A stretch of 34,170 nucleotides of DNA from Bacillota bacterium (GTDB taxonomy: Bacteria; Bacillota; Clostridia; Peptostreptococcales; Anaerovoracaceae): NCBI GenBank assembly GCA_030526325.1, contig JAUNCY010000011.1:1-34170 (forward strand). Direction: 5' to 3'. The translations under genes were made by a program, and so were the position numbers. Positions within the stretch are counted from its first letter, which is position 1. Every line of letters begins with the position of its first letter. The notes under the pieces are model-generated. The model was not told the DNA's origin, made no database searches, and saw only the letters and a list, made by a program, of their open reading frames with translations. Positions 26,677 to 32,532 of the stretch are shown piece by piece.

Positions 26677-26717
26677 GTGAAGAATCTGATATGATTCATT
26701 ACACAAACAAGACATGA
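26677..26717 (+). other. Two coupled mini-ORFs (ATGA cascade) in the leader
   Basis: GGAGG at 26668-26672 is followed by GTG AAG AAT CTG ATA TGA (26677-26694, five residues MKNLI). Its stop overlaps an ATG (26691) of an eight-residue ORF MIHYTNKT, whose stop (26715-26717) in turn overlaps the ATG (26714) of the membrane protein gene. The only good ribosome site serves the first mini-ORF. This could couple translation, or may be chance. Confidence 0.35.
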
Positions 26718-27028
26718 GTATTTTGAAGCGCAGAATCATGTACCTGGGAATAATGCCTTTTATATTCTTCATTAATATAATGGTAAACATTGCCTGGTTC
26801 AATACCACTGTAATTTTACTTCTGATTATGATTGGGGTAATGGTGCTCAGATTCTCCGATAAAGGGGAACATCTGATTGCGTTGAATGACTGGGTGAAAC
26901 GAAAATTCGTGTTTTTGTTCCCTGACATCTACAAGACGGGAATAATGCCCAACGAGAGAACGCTGTTGGTTATTATACCTTGCGCAGTGTCCATAGTATT
27001 AAACATTCTGATTTCCGTATATATATGA
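26714..27028 (+). CDS. Small three-helix membrane protein, unknown
   Basis: A 104-residue hydrophobic protein with three predicted membrane helices (about residues 10-29, 31-47 and 83-102) and a loop LNDWVKRKFVFLFPDIYKTG between the second and third. I do not recognise the family. No ribosome site lies directly upstream of the ATG; it may depend on the mini-ORF cascade. It is the first gene of a probable operon: the next gene starts 9 nt on, with GAGGTGG between, then the transglycosylase. Confidence 0.65.
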   Translation: MSILKRRIMYLGIMPFIFFINIMVNIAWFNTTVILLLIMIGVMVLRFSDKGEHLIALNDWVKRKFVFLFPDIYKTGIMPNERTLLVIIPCAVSIVLNILISVYI

Positions 27029-27037
27029 GGTGGTAAA

Positions 27038-27619
27038 ATGACATTTAAGTTTAACATAAAGAAAAATGATTTCTATAATGTAAGAGCATATGAATTTTCC
27101 TGCAGCAAGAGCTTCAGAACTCTGGTTTTTGTTGAAAGACTTGCCGGCATACTTGTAGTTGCTATGGCGGCATATGTACTCAGAAGCTATATTCCAAGCA
27201 CGATAGTTCTTTTCCTGTTCCTTGGTCTTTGCGTGGCATGGGTAATAGGATTCCCATGGATTATGAATATAAGATTCAAAAGTCATGCGAAGAAGGAAAT
27301 TATTGAATCGGGAGAAAGAATCCGTGACGGCGAAGTCCAGCTCACATTCGGAGAAAATGTTATTGAACAGAGATCTCCCGGAAATGCGGTAAGAAGAACC
27401 ACTTACAAGAGGGTTCTCTGGATAGAGGATGCAAACAAATACGTCCTGATTTACGATGATGTCAATCCTACACCGTATATTATTCCGAGTGCAGAAATTT
27501 TTGAAAGCAAGGAAGAACGCCAGAAATTCGTCAAGGATCTCCGAGATGACTGCGATATCAAGGTAGAAGACAGAAGAAAAGCATTGGGCAAGGCGCCTAG
27601 ACTCAAGGTTCATAAGTAG
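27038..27619 (+). CDS. YcxB-like membrane protein
   Basis: A 193-residue protein with a short cytoplasmic start, two membrane helices (about residues 37-55 and 57-76) and a C-terminal YcxB-like domain: LTFGENVIEQRSPGNAVRRTTYKRVLWIEDANKYVLIY...YIIPSAEIF. YcxB domain proteins are found widely in Firmicutes with unknown function. GAGGTGG lies upstream of the ATG. It sits in a probable operon with the small membrane protein and a peptidoglycan transglycosylase (4 nt downstream), which hints at a cell-envelope role. Confidence 0.75.
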   Translation: MTFKFNIKKNDFYNVRAYEFSCSKSFRTLVFVERLAGILVVAMAAYVLRSYIPSTIVLFLFLGLCVAWVIGFPWIMNIRFKSHAKKEIIESGERIRDGEVQLTFGENVIEQRSPGNAVRRTTYKRVLWIEDANKYVLIYDDVNPTPYIIPSAEIFESKEERQKFVKDLRDDCDIKVEDRRKALGKAPRLKVHK

Positions 27620-27623
27620 AAAA

Positions 27624-28328
27624 GTGAAAGCAATAAAGTTTTTTATAAAAACCCTGGTCATACTGCTGGCTGTCTATGTCGGCATAAAAGCAGGTGCGGT
27701 ATGTCTGGACGGTTACAATATGTATAAATCCGCAATGGAGACTCAGAGCATGGAAAGCCGTGTTGAAGAGGTAAGGGCAGGCACGTCTTTCGTCGGTGTA
27801 GAAAATGTATCGGATAATTTCGTTAAGGCTCTGGTTTCTGTGGAGGACAGGGAATTTTACGATCACGGAATAGTGAGCATAAAATCTATTGCAAGAGCGG
27901 TTGTAACAAATATTAAGGCCGGAGAATATATCGAGGGCGGCAGCACGATAACCCAGCAGGTTGCAAAAAACCTGTGTTTCTCAATGGAGAAGAAGCTGAG
28001 CAGAAAGGTTGCGGAGCTGTTTGCGGCAAAAAACCTCGAAGATAATTATTCGAAGGATGAAATTCTAGAACTTTATATTAATATTATATATTTTGGAGAC
28101 GGACATTACGGCATAAACGATGCTTCGTGGGGCTATTTCGGTAAAGCTCCGGCGGAGCTAACATTGGATGAAGCCACTTTGCTGGCAGGTCTGCCGCAGG
28201 CTCCCAGTGCATATGCCCTGAGTACCAACAGGGAAAAGGCACTGAAGAGAAGGGCAGAAGTAGTTGAAGCAATGGTATCCAACAATGTTATTACCGGAGA
28301 AGAGGCCGCACAGATTGTCGGCAATTGA
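27624..28328 (+). CDS. Monofunctional peptidoglycan transglycosylase (GT51)
   Basis: A 234-residue protein with one N-terminal membrane helix (residues 5-25) and a single GT51 domain. It polymerises lipid II into glycan strands outside the membrane. The catalytic Glu is in SVEDREFYDHG; GGSTITQQVAKNL, SRKVAELFAAKNLE, LELYINIIYFGDGHYGI and FGKAPAELTLDEATLLAGLPQAPSAY follow in order. There is no transpeptidase domain, and the length matches MtgA-type enzymes. The start is GTG at 27624, 4 nt after the previous stop, with only a weak AAGG ribosome site, so it is probably translationally coupled. Confidence 0.88.
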   Translation: MKAIKFFIKTLVILLAVYVGIKAGAVCLDGYNMYKSAMETQSMESRVEEVRAGTSFVGVENVSDNFVKALVSVEDREFYDHGIVSIKSIARAVVTNIKAGEYIEGGSTITQQVAKNLCFSMEKKLSRKVAELFAAKNLEDNYSKDEILELYINIIYFGDGHYGINDASWGYFGKAPAELTLDEATLLAGLPQAPSAYALSTNREKALKRRAEVVEAMVSNNVITGEEAAQIVGN

Positions 28329-28341
28329 TAAAAACTAATTC

Positions 28342-28369
28342 TTGAAAAATAACGATATAAGTGTATAAT
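28342..28369 (+). promoter_or_regulatory. Promoter of tRNA-Pro
   Basis: TTGAAA (28342-28347), 16 nt spacer, TATAAT (28364-28369), 14 nt upstream of the tRNA. Confidence 0.75.
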
Positions 28370-28383
28370 AGTATTGTTGGCTT

Positions 28384-28460
28384 CGGGGTGTAGCGCAGCT
28401 TGGTAGCGTACCAGACTGGGGGTCTGATGGTCGCAGGTTCGAATCCTGTCACTCCGACCA
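28384..28460 (+). tRNA. tRNA-Pro (anticodon GGG)
   Basis: Cloverleaf folds: acceptor CGGGGTG with CACTCCG (28384-28390, 28450-28456), D arm GCGC/GCGT, anticodon arm CAGA...TCTG with anticodon GGG at 28418-28420, and T arm GCAGG-TTCGAAT-CCTGT. A73 and CCA are encoded (to 28460). The base pair at 27-43 is a C-A mismatch. The 3' end is the start of a tandem repeat (28442) and seems to be the attachment site of a decayed element. Confidence 0.93.
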
Positions 28461-28726
28461 AAAAAATAGCGTCCATGAAATGGATGCTATTTTTTTATAT
28501 AAATAAGACAGGATGAGAAGCTTGTCCTCGAAGGGGGAGTTGCCCACGAAGAGGGACTTATTCCCCGAGGGGAAATCCTGTCACTCCGACCAAAAAAATA
28601 GCGTCCATGAAATGGATGCTATTTTTTTATATAAATAAGACAGGATGAGAAGCTTGTCCTCGAAGGGGGAGTTGCCCACGAAGAGGGACTTATTCCCCGA
28701 GGGGAAATCCTGTCACTCCGACCAAA
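28442..28726 (+). repeat. Tandem 132-bp repeat carrying the tRNA-Pro 3' end
   Basis: Two identical 132-bp units (28442-28573 and 28574-28705) plus a 21-nt third start (28706-28726). Each unit begins with the last 19 nt of the tRNA, including CCA, then a terminator hairpin, then a 60-bp segment that starts GACAGGAT, the reverse complement of part of the tRNA 3' sequence (ATCCTGTC). In RNA, GACAGGAT could pair with the next unit's ATCCTGTC (28507-28514 with 28575-28582), with CCTCG/CGAGG inside. This fits repeated use or duplication of a tRNA attachment site. It could also be a mobile repeat or an assembly effect. Confidence 0.9.
28465..28496 (+). terminator. Terminator of tRNA-Pro, duplicated at 28597-28628
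   Basis: AATAGCGTCCAT (28465-28476) pairs with ATGGATGCTATT (28480-28491, one G-U) with a GAA loop, then a T run. An identical hairpin lies 132 bp further on in the second repeat unit. Confidence 0.85.
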
Positions 28727-28730
28727 GAAA

Positions 28731-28780
28731 AACCTCTTACAAACGTTGAAATTTCAATGATTTGTGAGAGGTTTATTTTT
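28731..28780. terminator. Bidirectional terminator between the repeats and the integrase stub
   Basis: AACCTCTTACAAA (28731-28743) pairs with TTTGTGAGAGGTT (28761-28773, one G-U) around a 17-nt loop; it is flanked by an A run on the left and TATTTTT on the right, so it can end transcription either way. Confidence 0.65.
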
Positions 28781-28826
28781 GCTTTATCAGTAATTTTTTC
28801 AAAGCCAAAAGTCCATTTTGGGGCGG

Positions 28827-28863
28827 ATTTGCACACTTTGGGTGTGCAAATAGGTGTGCAAAT
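28827..28863. repeat. Three copies of GTGTGCAAAT, arm-site-like
   Basis: GTGTGCAAAT occurs at 28842-28851 and 28854-28863 (12-bp spacing) and inverted at 28827-28836. Closely spaced direct and inverted 10-mers between a tRNA attachment site and an integrase gene are typical of integrase arm-binding sites. Integrase binding is inferred from position only. Confidence 0.45.
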
Positions 28864-28869
28864 TTTTGA

Positions 28870-29061
28870 TTAGGTTGAGGAGCAATTCCTTTTATTTATC
28901 AGTTCATTAATAGCATTAGCCGCTTGCGAGAAAGATTCTTCAGATGAAGTGAGTATAAATTTCTGCGGTCACAGATATATCGCTGTGTCCCATAAGTTCC
29001 CTGGCAACGTTTATTGGAACCCCAGCTGCCTGCAGGTCTGTAAGGAAAGCAATGATACATC
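28870..29061 (-). pseudogene. Tyrosine recombinase (integrase), C-terminal remnant
   Basis: On the minus strand the frame reads FLTDLQAAGVPINVARELMG, then HSDISVTAEIYTHF, the C-terminal signature of tyrosine integrases, with the catalytic His region (MGHSD) and catalytic Tyr (IYTH). After THF a one-base shift (near 28945-28950) leads to SSEESFSQAANAINELINKR and a stop at 28870. All catalytic and core-binding parts upstream are missing; the match stops at about 29060, where toxin-like sequence on the other strand begins. The gene pointed toward the tRNA, as in integrative elements. Confidence 0.75.
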
Positions 29062-29064
29062 GCA

Positions 29065-29241
29065 AAAAAAGAAGCATCACAGCTCAACAATGCTAAAAGC
29101 CCTGCCGCAACGCCCGAAAACGGGTCTGCGATAACTTCTATTAATAGTAAAACACAAGACAAAAGAAATATCAAGGCGGAATACTTCAAAGATTCAAAGG
29201 TTCGTGACGAAGACGGAAACCTTTATTCAGAAATTCTTTGA
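29065..29241 (+). pseudogene. Fragment of a phage polymorphic toxin/MuF-type protein
   Basis: An open frame without a start encodes a Ser/Ala/Asn/Pro linker followed by KAEYFKDSKVRDEDGN and then runs to a stop at 29239. EYFKDSKVRDExGN is a motif seen just before ADP-ribosyltransferase-like domains in large phage and plasmid polyvalent proteins of Clostridia; the expected YHGT that should follow is gone. A second copy of the motif lies 825 bp downstream (30001). It overlaps the next frame by 38 bp. Confidence 0.55.
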
Positions 29242-29965
29242 TTCAGTCAGAGAGTTTATTAATCGTGTCAAAAAGGCTTTCAAGGGCGACAAAGCACAGA
29301 TGGACAAGGCATCAAAAGATGCTTACGGCGTTACTATGGAACAGCTTGAAAAGGCTGAAAAGCTATGGAAGGATATGCTCAAGGCTACACAGAAGGTTGC
29401 TCAGGATAAGGGAGATGTTGTTGGCGCAGATGATGGCGATAAGACTCAGTTTTCTGCTAAAAAACTGGAAAATTCTGCTGTAACAAAGGCTGAGCAGGAG
29501 TATAATAGAAGAGGATGGGCTGTACAGAATCAGATACTTACTCGCAGAGAATACGCAAGATTTGAAAAGCAGGTAGGCGATAAGAAACGAGGCGACAAAT
29601 ACAATCGTTCCGCAGAAGGAATCCTCATTATCCCTACAGGAGATGAACAGGGAATAGAAAATGTATTAGTTTATACAGATGCCAAGCATGGCAACCCATC
29701 TATTGAAAAAGTTGTAATTATTAACGGCGAATACGAGACTATACTCGCCGATATCAGAAAGACATATATTATGACGAAAAACAAGGAGCTCAAGACCTTA
29801 TTGTTTTCTATGAGTGAGAAGGAATTATCACAACCTACACGGCGAAAGATTATCCTCTCAATAGCGAACAGCGAAGACGAGAAAGCACAGACGGAAAAGA
29901 TGGTAGAAATGGTGCAGAAGAACTCGATACAGGAAATCGAAAAAATAGTGCAAAATACTCTCTAA
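29204..29965 (+). CDS. Phage polyvalent protein segment, probably a remnant
   Basis: A 253-residue frame with a nominal GTG start that lies inside the previous fragment and has no ribosome site. The N-terminal part (IQKFFDSVREFINRVKKAFKG, MEQLEKAEKLWKDMLKA) resembles the helical linker found near the C terminus of very large phage polyvalent or methylase-type proteins. The middle (RRGWAVQNQILTRREYARFE, SAEGILIIPTGDE, NVLVYTDAKHGNPSIEKVV) looks like a small folded domain, unnamed to me, often carried before toxin modules. The frame ends at 29965 just after a run of six A (29940-29945). One extra A would join it to NSAKYSLKDSNG in the next fragment, so the stop is likely a frameshift. It is not likely to be a working gene. 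Confidence 0.5.
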   Translation: MTKTETFIQKFFDSVREFINRVKKAFKGDKAQMDKASKDAYGVTMEQLEKAEKLWKDMLKATQKVAQDKGDVVGADDGDKTQFSAKKLENSAVTKAEQEYNRRGWAVQNQILTRREYARFEKQVGDKKRGDKYNRSAEGILIIPTGDEQGIENVLVYTDAKHGNPSIEKVVIINGEYETILADIRKTYIMTKNKELKTLLFSMSEKELSQPTRRKIILSIANSEDEKAQTEKMVEMVQKNSIQEIEKIVQNTL

Positions 29966-30264
29966 AGGACAGCAACGGCAGAACACTCACAAATGGGCAG
30001 GCGGAATACTTCAAGGATAGCAAGGTTCGTGACGAAAACGGCAAACTCATGGTAATGTATCACGGCACACCAAATGCGGGATTTACAGTATTTAGAACCG
30101 GAGCATACTTTACTGAAAACAGAGAGTATGCTGAGAAGTACAAAGCTTAGGGCGCAAGCTCTTTAGGATATAAGAAAAATGCAGATTCCCCAGATACATA
30201 TGCGGTTTATCTTAATATCACTAAACCTTTTGACGCAAGAAATAAAAAGGAAAGAGATATATGA
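29953..30264 (+). pseudogene. ADP-ribosyltransferase-like toxin module, broken
   Basis: The frame reads KYSLKDSNGRTLTNGQAEYF, KDSKVRDENGKLMVMYHGTP, then FRTGAYFTENREYAEKYKA, a TAG stop (30148-30150), and continues GASSLGYKKNADSPDTYAVY LNITKPFDARN to TGA at 30262. YHGT followed by AYFTENREYAEKY is the H-Y type core of ART-PolyVal-like toxin domains of phage and mobile elements, which would modify proteins with ADP-ribose. The in-frame TAG, lack of a start and loss of the C-terminal part show it is dead. Confidence 0.65.
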
Positions 30265-30320
30265 TGACACAATAGCTCTTGCCAATAGAATGGTAATCAA
30301 TACCTATGTATTTGCGGTAA

Positions 30321-30752
30321 GATCTCCTTGCTGTTATTCCTAAAGGCATGAAAGACCTGAGAACAAAGCTTGAGGAAGAGGGCGGCAAACCGGTTGTTGT
30401 AGGTATAGTAATGAAGTTAGATAGTTCGGGTTCCAACATTATAAGTAATGTCAGAACTATTCATGTGAGAAGTGACTTTGCGAAACAGATTACAGACGAA
30501 AGTGTAATGTATCTAAATGAAGATAAAAAGAAAACCCGCAAATTGTTCCATGACTGCGGCAACCTAAATGTGCCGTTAGCCGGAACCCAATTTGGGGTTA
30601 TTCGCAGTATATCATTTGAAACTGAAAACGTCAAAATATCATATTCTCTTAAAGGTAATAATAACATACTTAAAGAGAATGAAAGACTGAAAGAGTATAA
30701 CGAGTATCAGAAAGGGCAGATGAGAACGGATGCGGTAATTTGTTTCTTGTAA
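30321..30752 (+). pseudogene. Fusion of toxin-module tail and a second phage-toxin domain, remnant
   Basis: The frame starts without a start codon after a TAA at 30318 (LLAVIPKGMKDLRTKLEEEG, the usual tail of the ART module) and then runs in frame into KPVVVGIVMKLDSSGSN, SNVRTIHVRSDFAKQITDES, VMYLNEDKKKTRK, LNVPLAGTQFGVIRSISF and KISYSLKG. The second part resembles the barnase/EndoU/RelE-like domains (PBECR group) of MuF phage proteins, by pattern only. The joint between parts looks like an in-frame deletion. An ATG at 30348 exists but has no ribosome site. A degraded second copy lies at 32049-32325. Confidence 0.55.
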
Positions 30753-30902
30753 AAAAGAGGACCCTTTTATTGATTGCCGCTATTTGTATGGCTTGCGGCT
30801 GGTTTTAATGCAGCAAGGCTTTTCCGAAGGTCAAACCGTATCAATCACTTTTGATAGTATGTATTCGTTATGAAGCACGAATACTTTAAACTGACGGGAA
30901 TG

Positions 30903-31178
30903 TTATTTCTGTTTTACTTTCCGAAGAACAAAATAATCCGTGTGATATCGTATCTCCTCAAGATTGGAACGTTTCATATTCCGAATGCGGTCTTGGAAGA
31001 ACGGGATAGGGGGTACAAAACCTTTCGTGCCATTCTCAATTTCAACGATAAGAACCGTATTTTCCTTTGCGGCGTCCACTCCCGGGAAATCAGGTTGAAA
31101 CGAATACTTTCCTGTGACGGTGTCTACCGTTAGTGTACCAAGGAATGTATCCTTATAGCTCAGTTCATAAATTTCCAT
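30903..31178 (-). CDS. Small conserved-looking protein, HipA N-domain-like (weak)
   Basis: An intact 91-residue frame starting MEIYELSYKDTFLGTLTVDT and ending NLEEIRYHTDYFVLRKVKQK, with GFVPPIPFFQDRIRNMKR before the end. A short N-terminal beta unit with Y.L.Y....LG.L...G.Y.F and a PIPFF..RI.N...... HTD.F ending resembles small HipA N-terminal-like proteins of Clostridia; this is from memory of the pattern, not proved. The start is placed at 31178 because AAGGAAA lies about 10 nt upstream on the minus strand; the frame is open to an ATG at 31265. No partner kinase or DNA-binding protein is adjacent. It is the only intact ordinary-length gene in the decayed stretch. Confidence 0.5.
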   Translation of the reverse strand: MEIYELSYKDTFLGTLTVDTVTGKYSFQPDFPGVDAAKENTVLIVEIENGTKGFVPPIPFFQDRIRNMKRSNLEEIRYHTDYFVLRKVKQK

Positions 31179-31557
31179 ATCATATTTTCCTTGCATTAAA
31201 ATTTTTTGGTGAGTATACATCTCTATGTCATAAGGCTGTATTGCTGTTAAAAGCAGAAGCATCACTCAATAGAAAAAAGACATATATTAGGTAAAACGTG
31301 CACTGATCCGATAGATTAATAAGGATTATATCACAAGGGCCTCAAAAGATTCAAGAAGTCGCCATTTGCGAATGTGAAAATGTATTATGCCGTGACAATG
31401 CAGCATGAAGAATAGTATTAAGGTTCAGGTTGTTCGCCCCAGGTCTTACGGGAAGGGTATAAATTCGGCGAAGCGACGATGCCGATTCAATACAGTATTC
31501 TCAGTCAAATTGTCTGACAAATCAATTTTCGTCATGTGTGCCATGAAGTTTAGTTGT
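31179..31557. other. Non-coding or decayed stretch
   Basis: About 380 bp between the small minus-strand gene and the micro-peptide unit. A short frame at 31340-31412 reads LKRFKKSPFANVKMYYAVTM, possibly another scrap of phage protein. The longest other frame (31405-31590) has no ribosome site and no recognisable features. I see no RNA gene or repeat here. Confidence 0.4.
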
Positions 31558-31586
31558 TTTACTGACGAAAGAAAATCAGGTAATAT
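31558..31586 (+). promoter_or_regulatory. Possible promoter of the micro-peptide unit
   Basis: TTTACT (31558-31563) and TAATAT (31581-31586), each 4 of 6 to consensus, with the ideal 17-nt spacer, 55 nt upstream of the first peptide start. Confidence 0.4.
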
Positions 31587-31641
31587 TTAGACAAGAAGAA
31601 AAGAGAACGAAAACAAAACAAATCAAATGGAGGGGAAAAAA

Positions 31642-31740
31642 ATGAACGCAAACGTAATGAAAAAAGACAACATCTTCGCAATGGGAACAATCTTAGCAGC
31701 AGCTGCAGTGGTACTCACAGCACTTACAGGAATTTTCTAA
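31642..31740 (+). CDS. 32-residue hydrophobic micro-peptide 1
   Basis: ATG at 31642 is preceded 6 nt earlier by GGAGGGG, a very strong ribosome site. The peptide begins MNANVMKKDN and continues as one hydrophobic helix (IFAMGTILAAAAVVLTALTG) to a final aromatic IF. Too short for most gene callers. It is paralogous to the peptide at 31829: shared MN..V start, G....A.AAV.L.A.T.I core and aromatic end. A single membrane span with a short polar N terminus is predicted. Functions to consider are a type I-type toxin, a small membrane regulator, a leaderless bacteriocin or a signal peptide precursor; none can be assigned. Confidence 0.6.
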   Translation: MNANVMKKDNIFAMGTILAAAAVVLTALTGIF

Positions 31741-31828
31741 GGAAGAGTTGAAATTAATCTGACAACATAAAACAACAGAATGAACGGGAACTTTTTAAAC
31801 AATACTTTTTTAAACGGAGGGAAATAAA

Positions 31829-31930
31829 ATGAACGAAAGTGTAATCAGAAACAGCAAAGCGGGAATGATATTCGGAATCGTAGCAGCAGTGGCAGCAGTA
31901 CTGCTGGCAGCAATGACAACAATCTACTAA
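31829..31930 (+). CDS. 33-residue hydrophobic micro-peptide 2
   Basis: ATG at 31829 with GGAGGG 7 nt upstream. The peptide begins MNESVIRNSKAG and runs as a hydrophobic helix (MIFGIVAAVAAVLLAAMTT) to a final IY. The first codons are also similar at DNA level to peptide 1 (ATGAACG.AA..GTAAT), so the two arose by duplication and have diverged while staying open, which argues for selection. A strong terminator follows 18 nt after the stop, so both peptides end one transcript. The gap between the two holds a repeated ACTTTTT(T)AAAC motif. Confidence 0.6.
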   Translation: MNESVIRNSKAGMIFGIVAAVAAVLLAAMTTIY

Positions 31931-31947
31931 AATAAAATAAATTCCCC

Positions 31948-31985
31948 AAAGAAAGATCCACCTGGCGGCGGGTCTTTTTTCTTTT
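31948..31985 (+). terminator. Strong terminator of the micro-peptide unit
   Basis: AAAGAAAGATCCACC (31948-31962) pairs with GGCGGGTCTTTTTT (31967-31980) with one mismatch and one G-U around a TGGC loop, and a T-rich tail follows. Confidence 0.85.
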
Positions 31986-32048
31986 CAGTTGAGTTCATTT
32001 CTTCACTACCTTCACAGTGATTATCTTTTGATGTACGTAAATTAGGCT

Positions 32049-32325
32049 ATGGATAAAATAGAGATTATCTTACTGCTTACATATGATAAAGCACTTTATC
32101 TGAACGAAAAAAAGAAAACCCGAGACCGTTTCCAAGTCTGCGACAACCTGAATGTGCCGTTAGAGGGAACCAATTCGGGGTTTCAGAAAAACAGATACCG
32201 TAAAGGATGGGGGAGTGACCATAAAAGGCTCTCTTGCCGCATCAGACGATTCTGTTATTAATAGTGAACTGCAAACAGCGGAAGTTGTCAAGAAAAAATA
32301 TTATACCGTATGGAATATAAGTTAA
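32049..32325 (+). pseudogene. Second degraded copy of the phage-toxin domain
   Basis: KALYLNEKKKTRDRF, CDNLNVPLEGTNSGF here matches VMYLNEDKKKTRKLF, CGNLNVPLAGTQFGV at 30510-30603. A one-base loss in the GGAACC(C)AA stretch shifts the frame; in the other frame the sequence continues (DTVKDGGVTIKGSLAASDDS, then NSELQTAEVVKKKYYTVWN) to a stop at 32323. Two copies of one module 1.5 kb apart, with the micro-peptides and the minus-strand gene between them. Confidence 0.55.
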
Positions 32326-32437
32326 AATCGCAAATAAAATGTCAGCTTTTTTATATCGACAAAGATACATAAAATTTCATTAAGGCATATTACTATAATT
32401 CTCCGGATTAAATAAAAATTAATTTGCTTGAAATATA

Positions 32438-32466
32438 CCGACAAAAATATGCGAATAAAGTATAAT
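32438..32466 (+). promoter_or_regulatory. Promoter of the alkD-like pseudogene
   Basis: CCGACA (32438-32443, 4 of 6 to the -35), a 17-nt spacer and a perfect TATAAT (32461-32466). Confidence 0.55.
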
Positions 32467-32475
32467 TTCCGCATA
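32448..32475. promoter_or_regulatory. Inverted repeat TATGCG/CGCATA across the -10 box
   Basis: TATGCG (32448-32453) and CGCATA (32470-32475), 16 bp apart, bracket the -10 box. The placement suits a repressor operator, but six-base arms can occur by chance. Confidence 0.3.
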
Positions 32476-32532
32476 GATAACGGAACGACTCCTACTGTTT
32501 AAATTAAAAAAGTAATATTACGGAGTGGATTT

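Noticed and set aside
28513..28641. A 42-codon ORF through the 132-bp repeat (starts MRSLSSKGEL)
   Set aside because: No ribosome site, it reads through a tRNA tail copy and a terminator hairpin, and its content is fully explained by the repeat.
28899..29189. 96-residue minus-strand frame across the integrase stub
   Set aside because: It is in the wrong frame relative to the recognisable integrase sequence and joins unrelated pieces across the deletion point.
30148..30150. In-frame TAG read as pyrrolysine or suppressed
   Set aside because: No pyl genes or signal seen, and the same frame lacks a start and much of its C terminus, so plain decay is simpler.
30861..30884. GTATTCGT/ACGAATAC inverted repeat as a terminator
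   Set aside because: No T run on either side; it may be chance or a minor stem.
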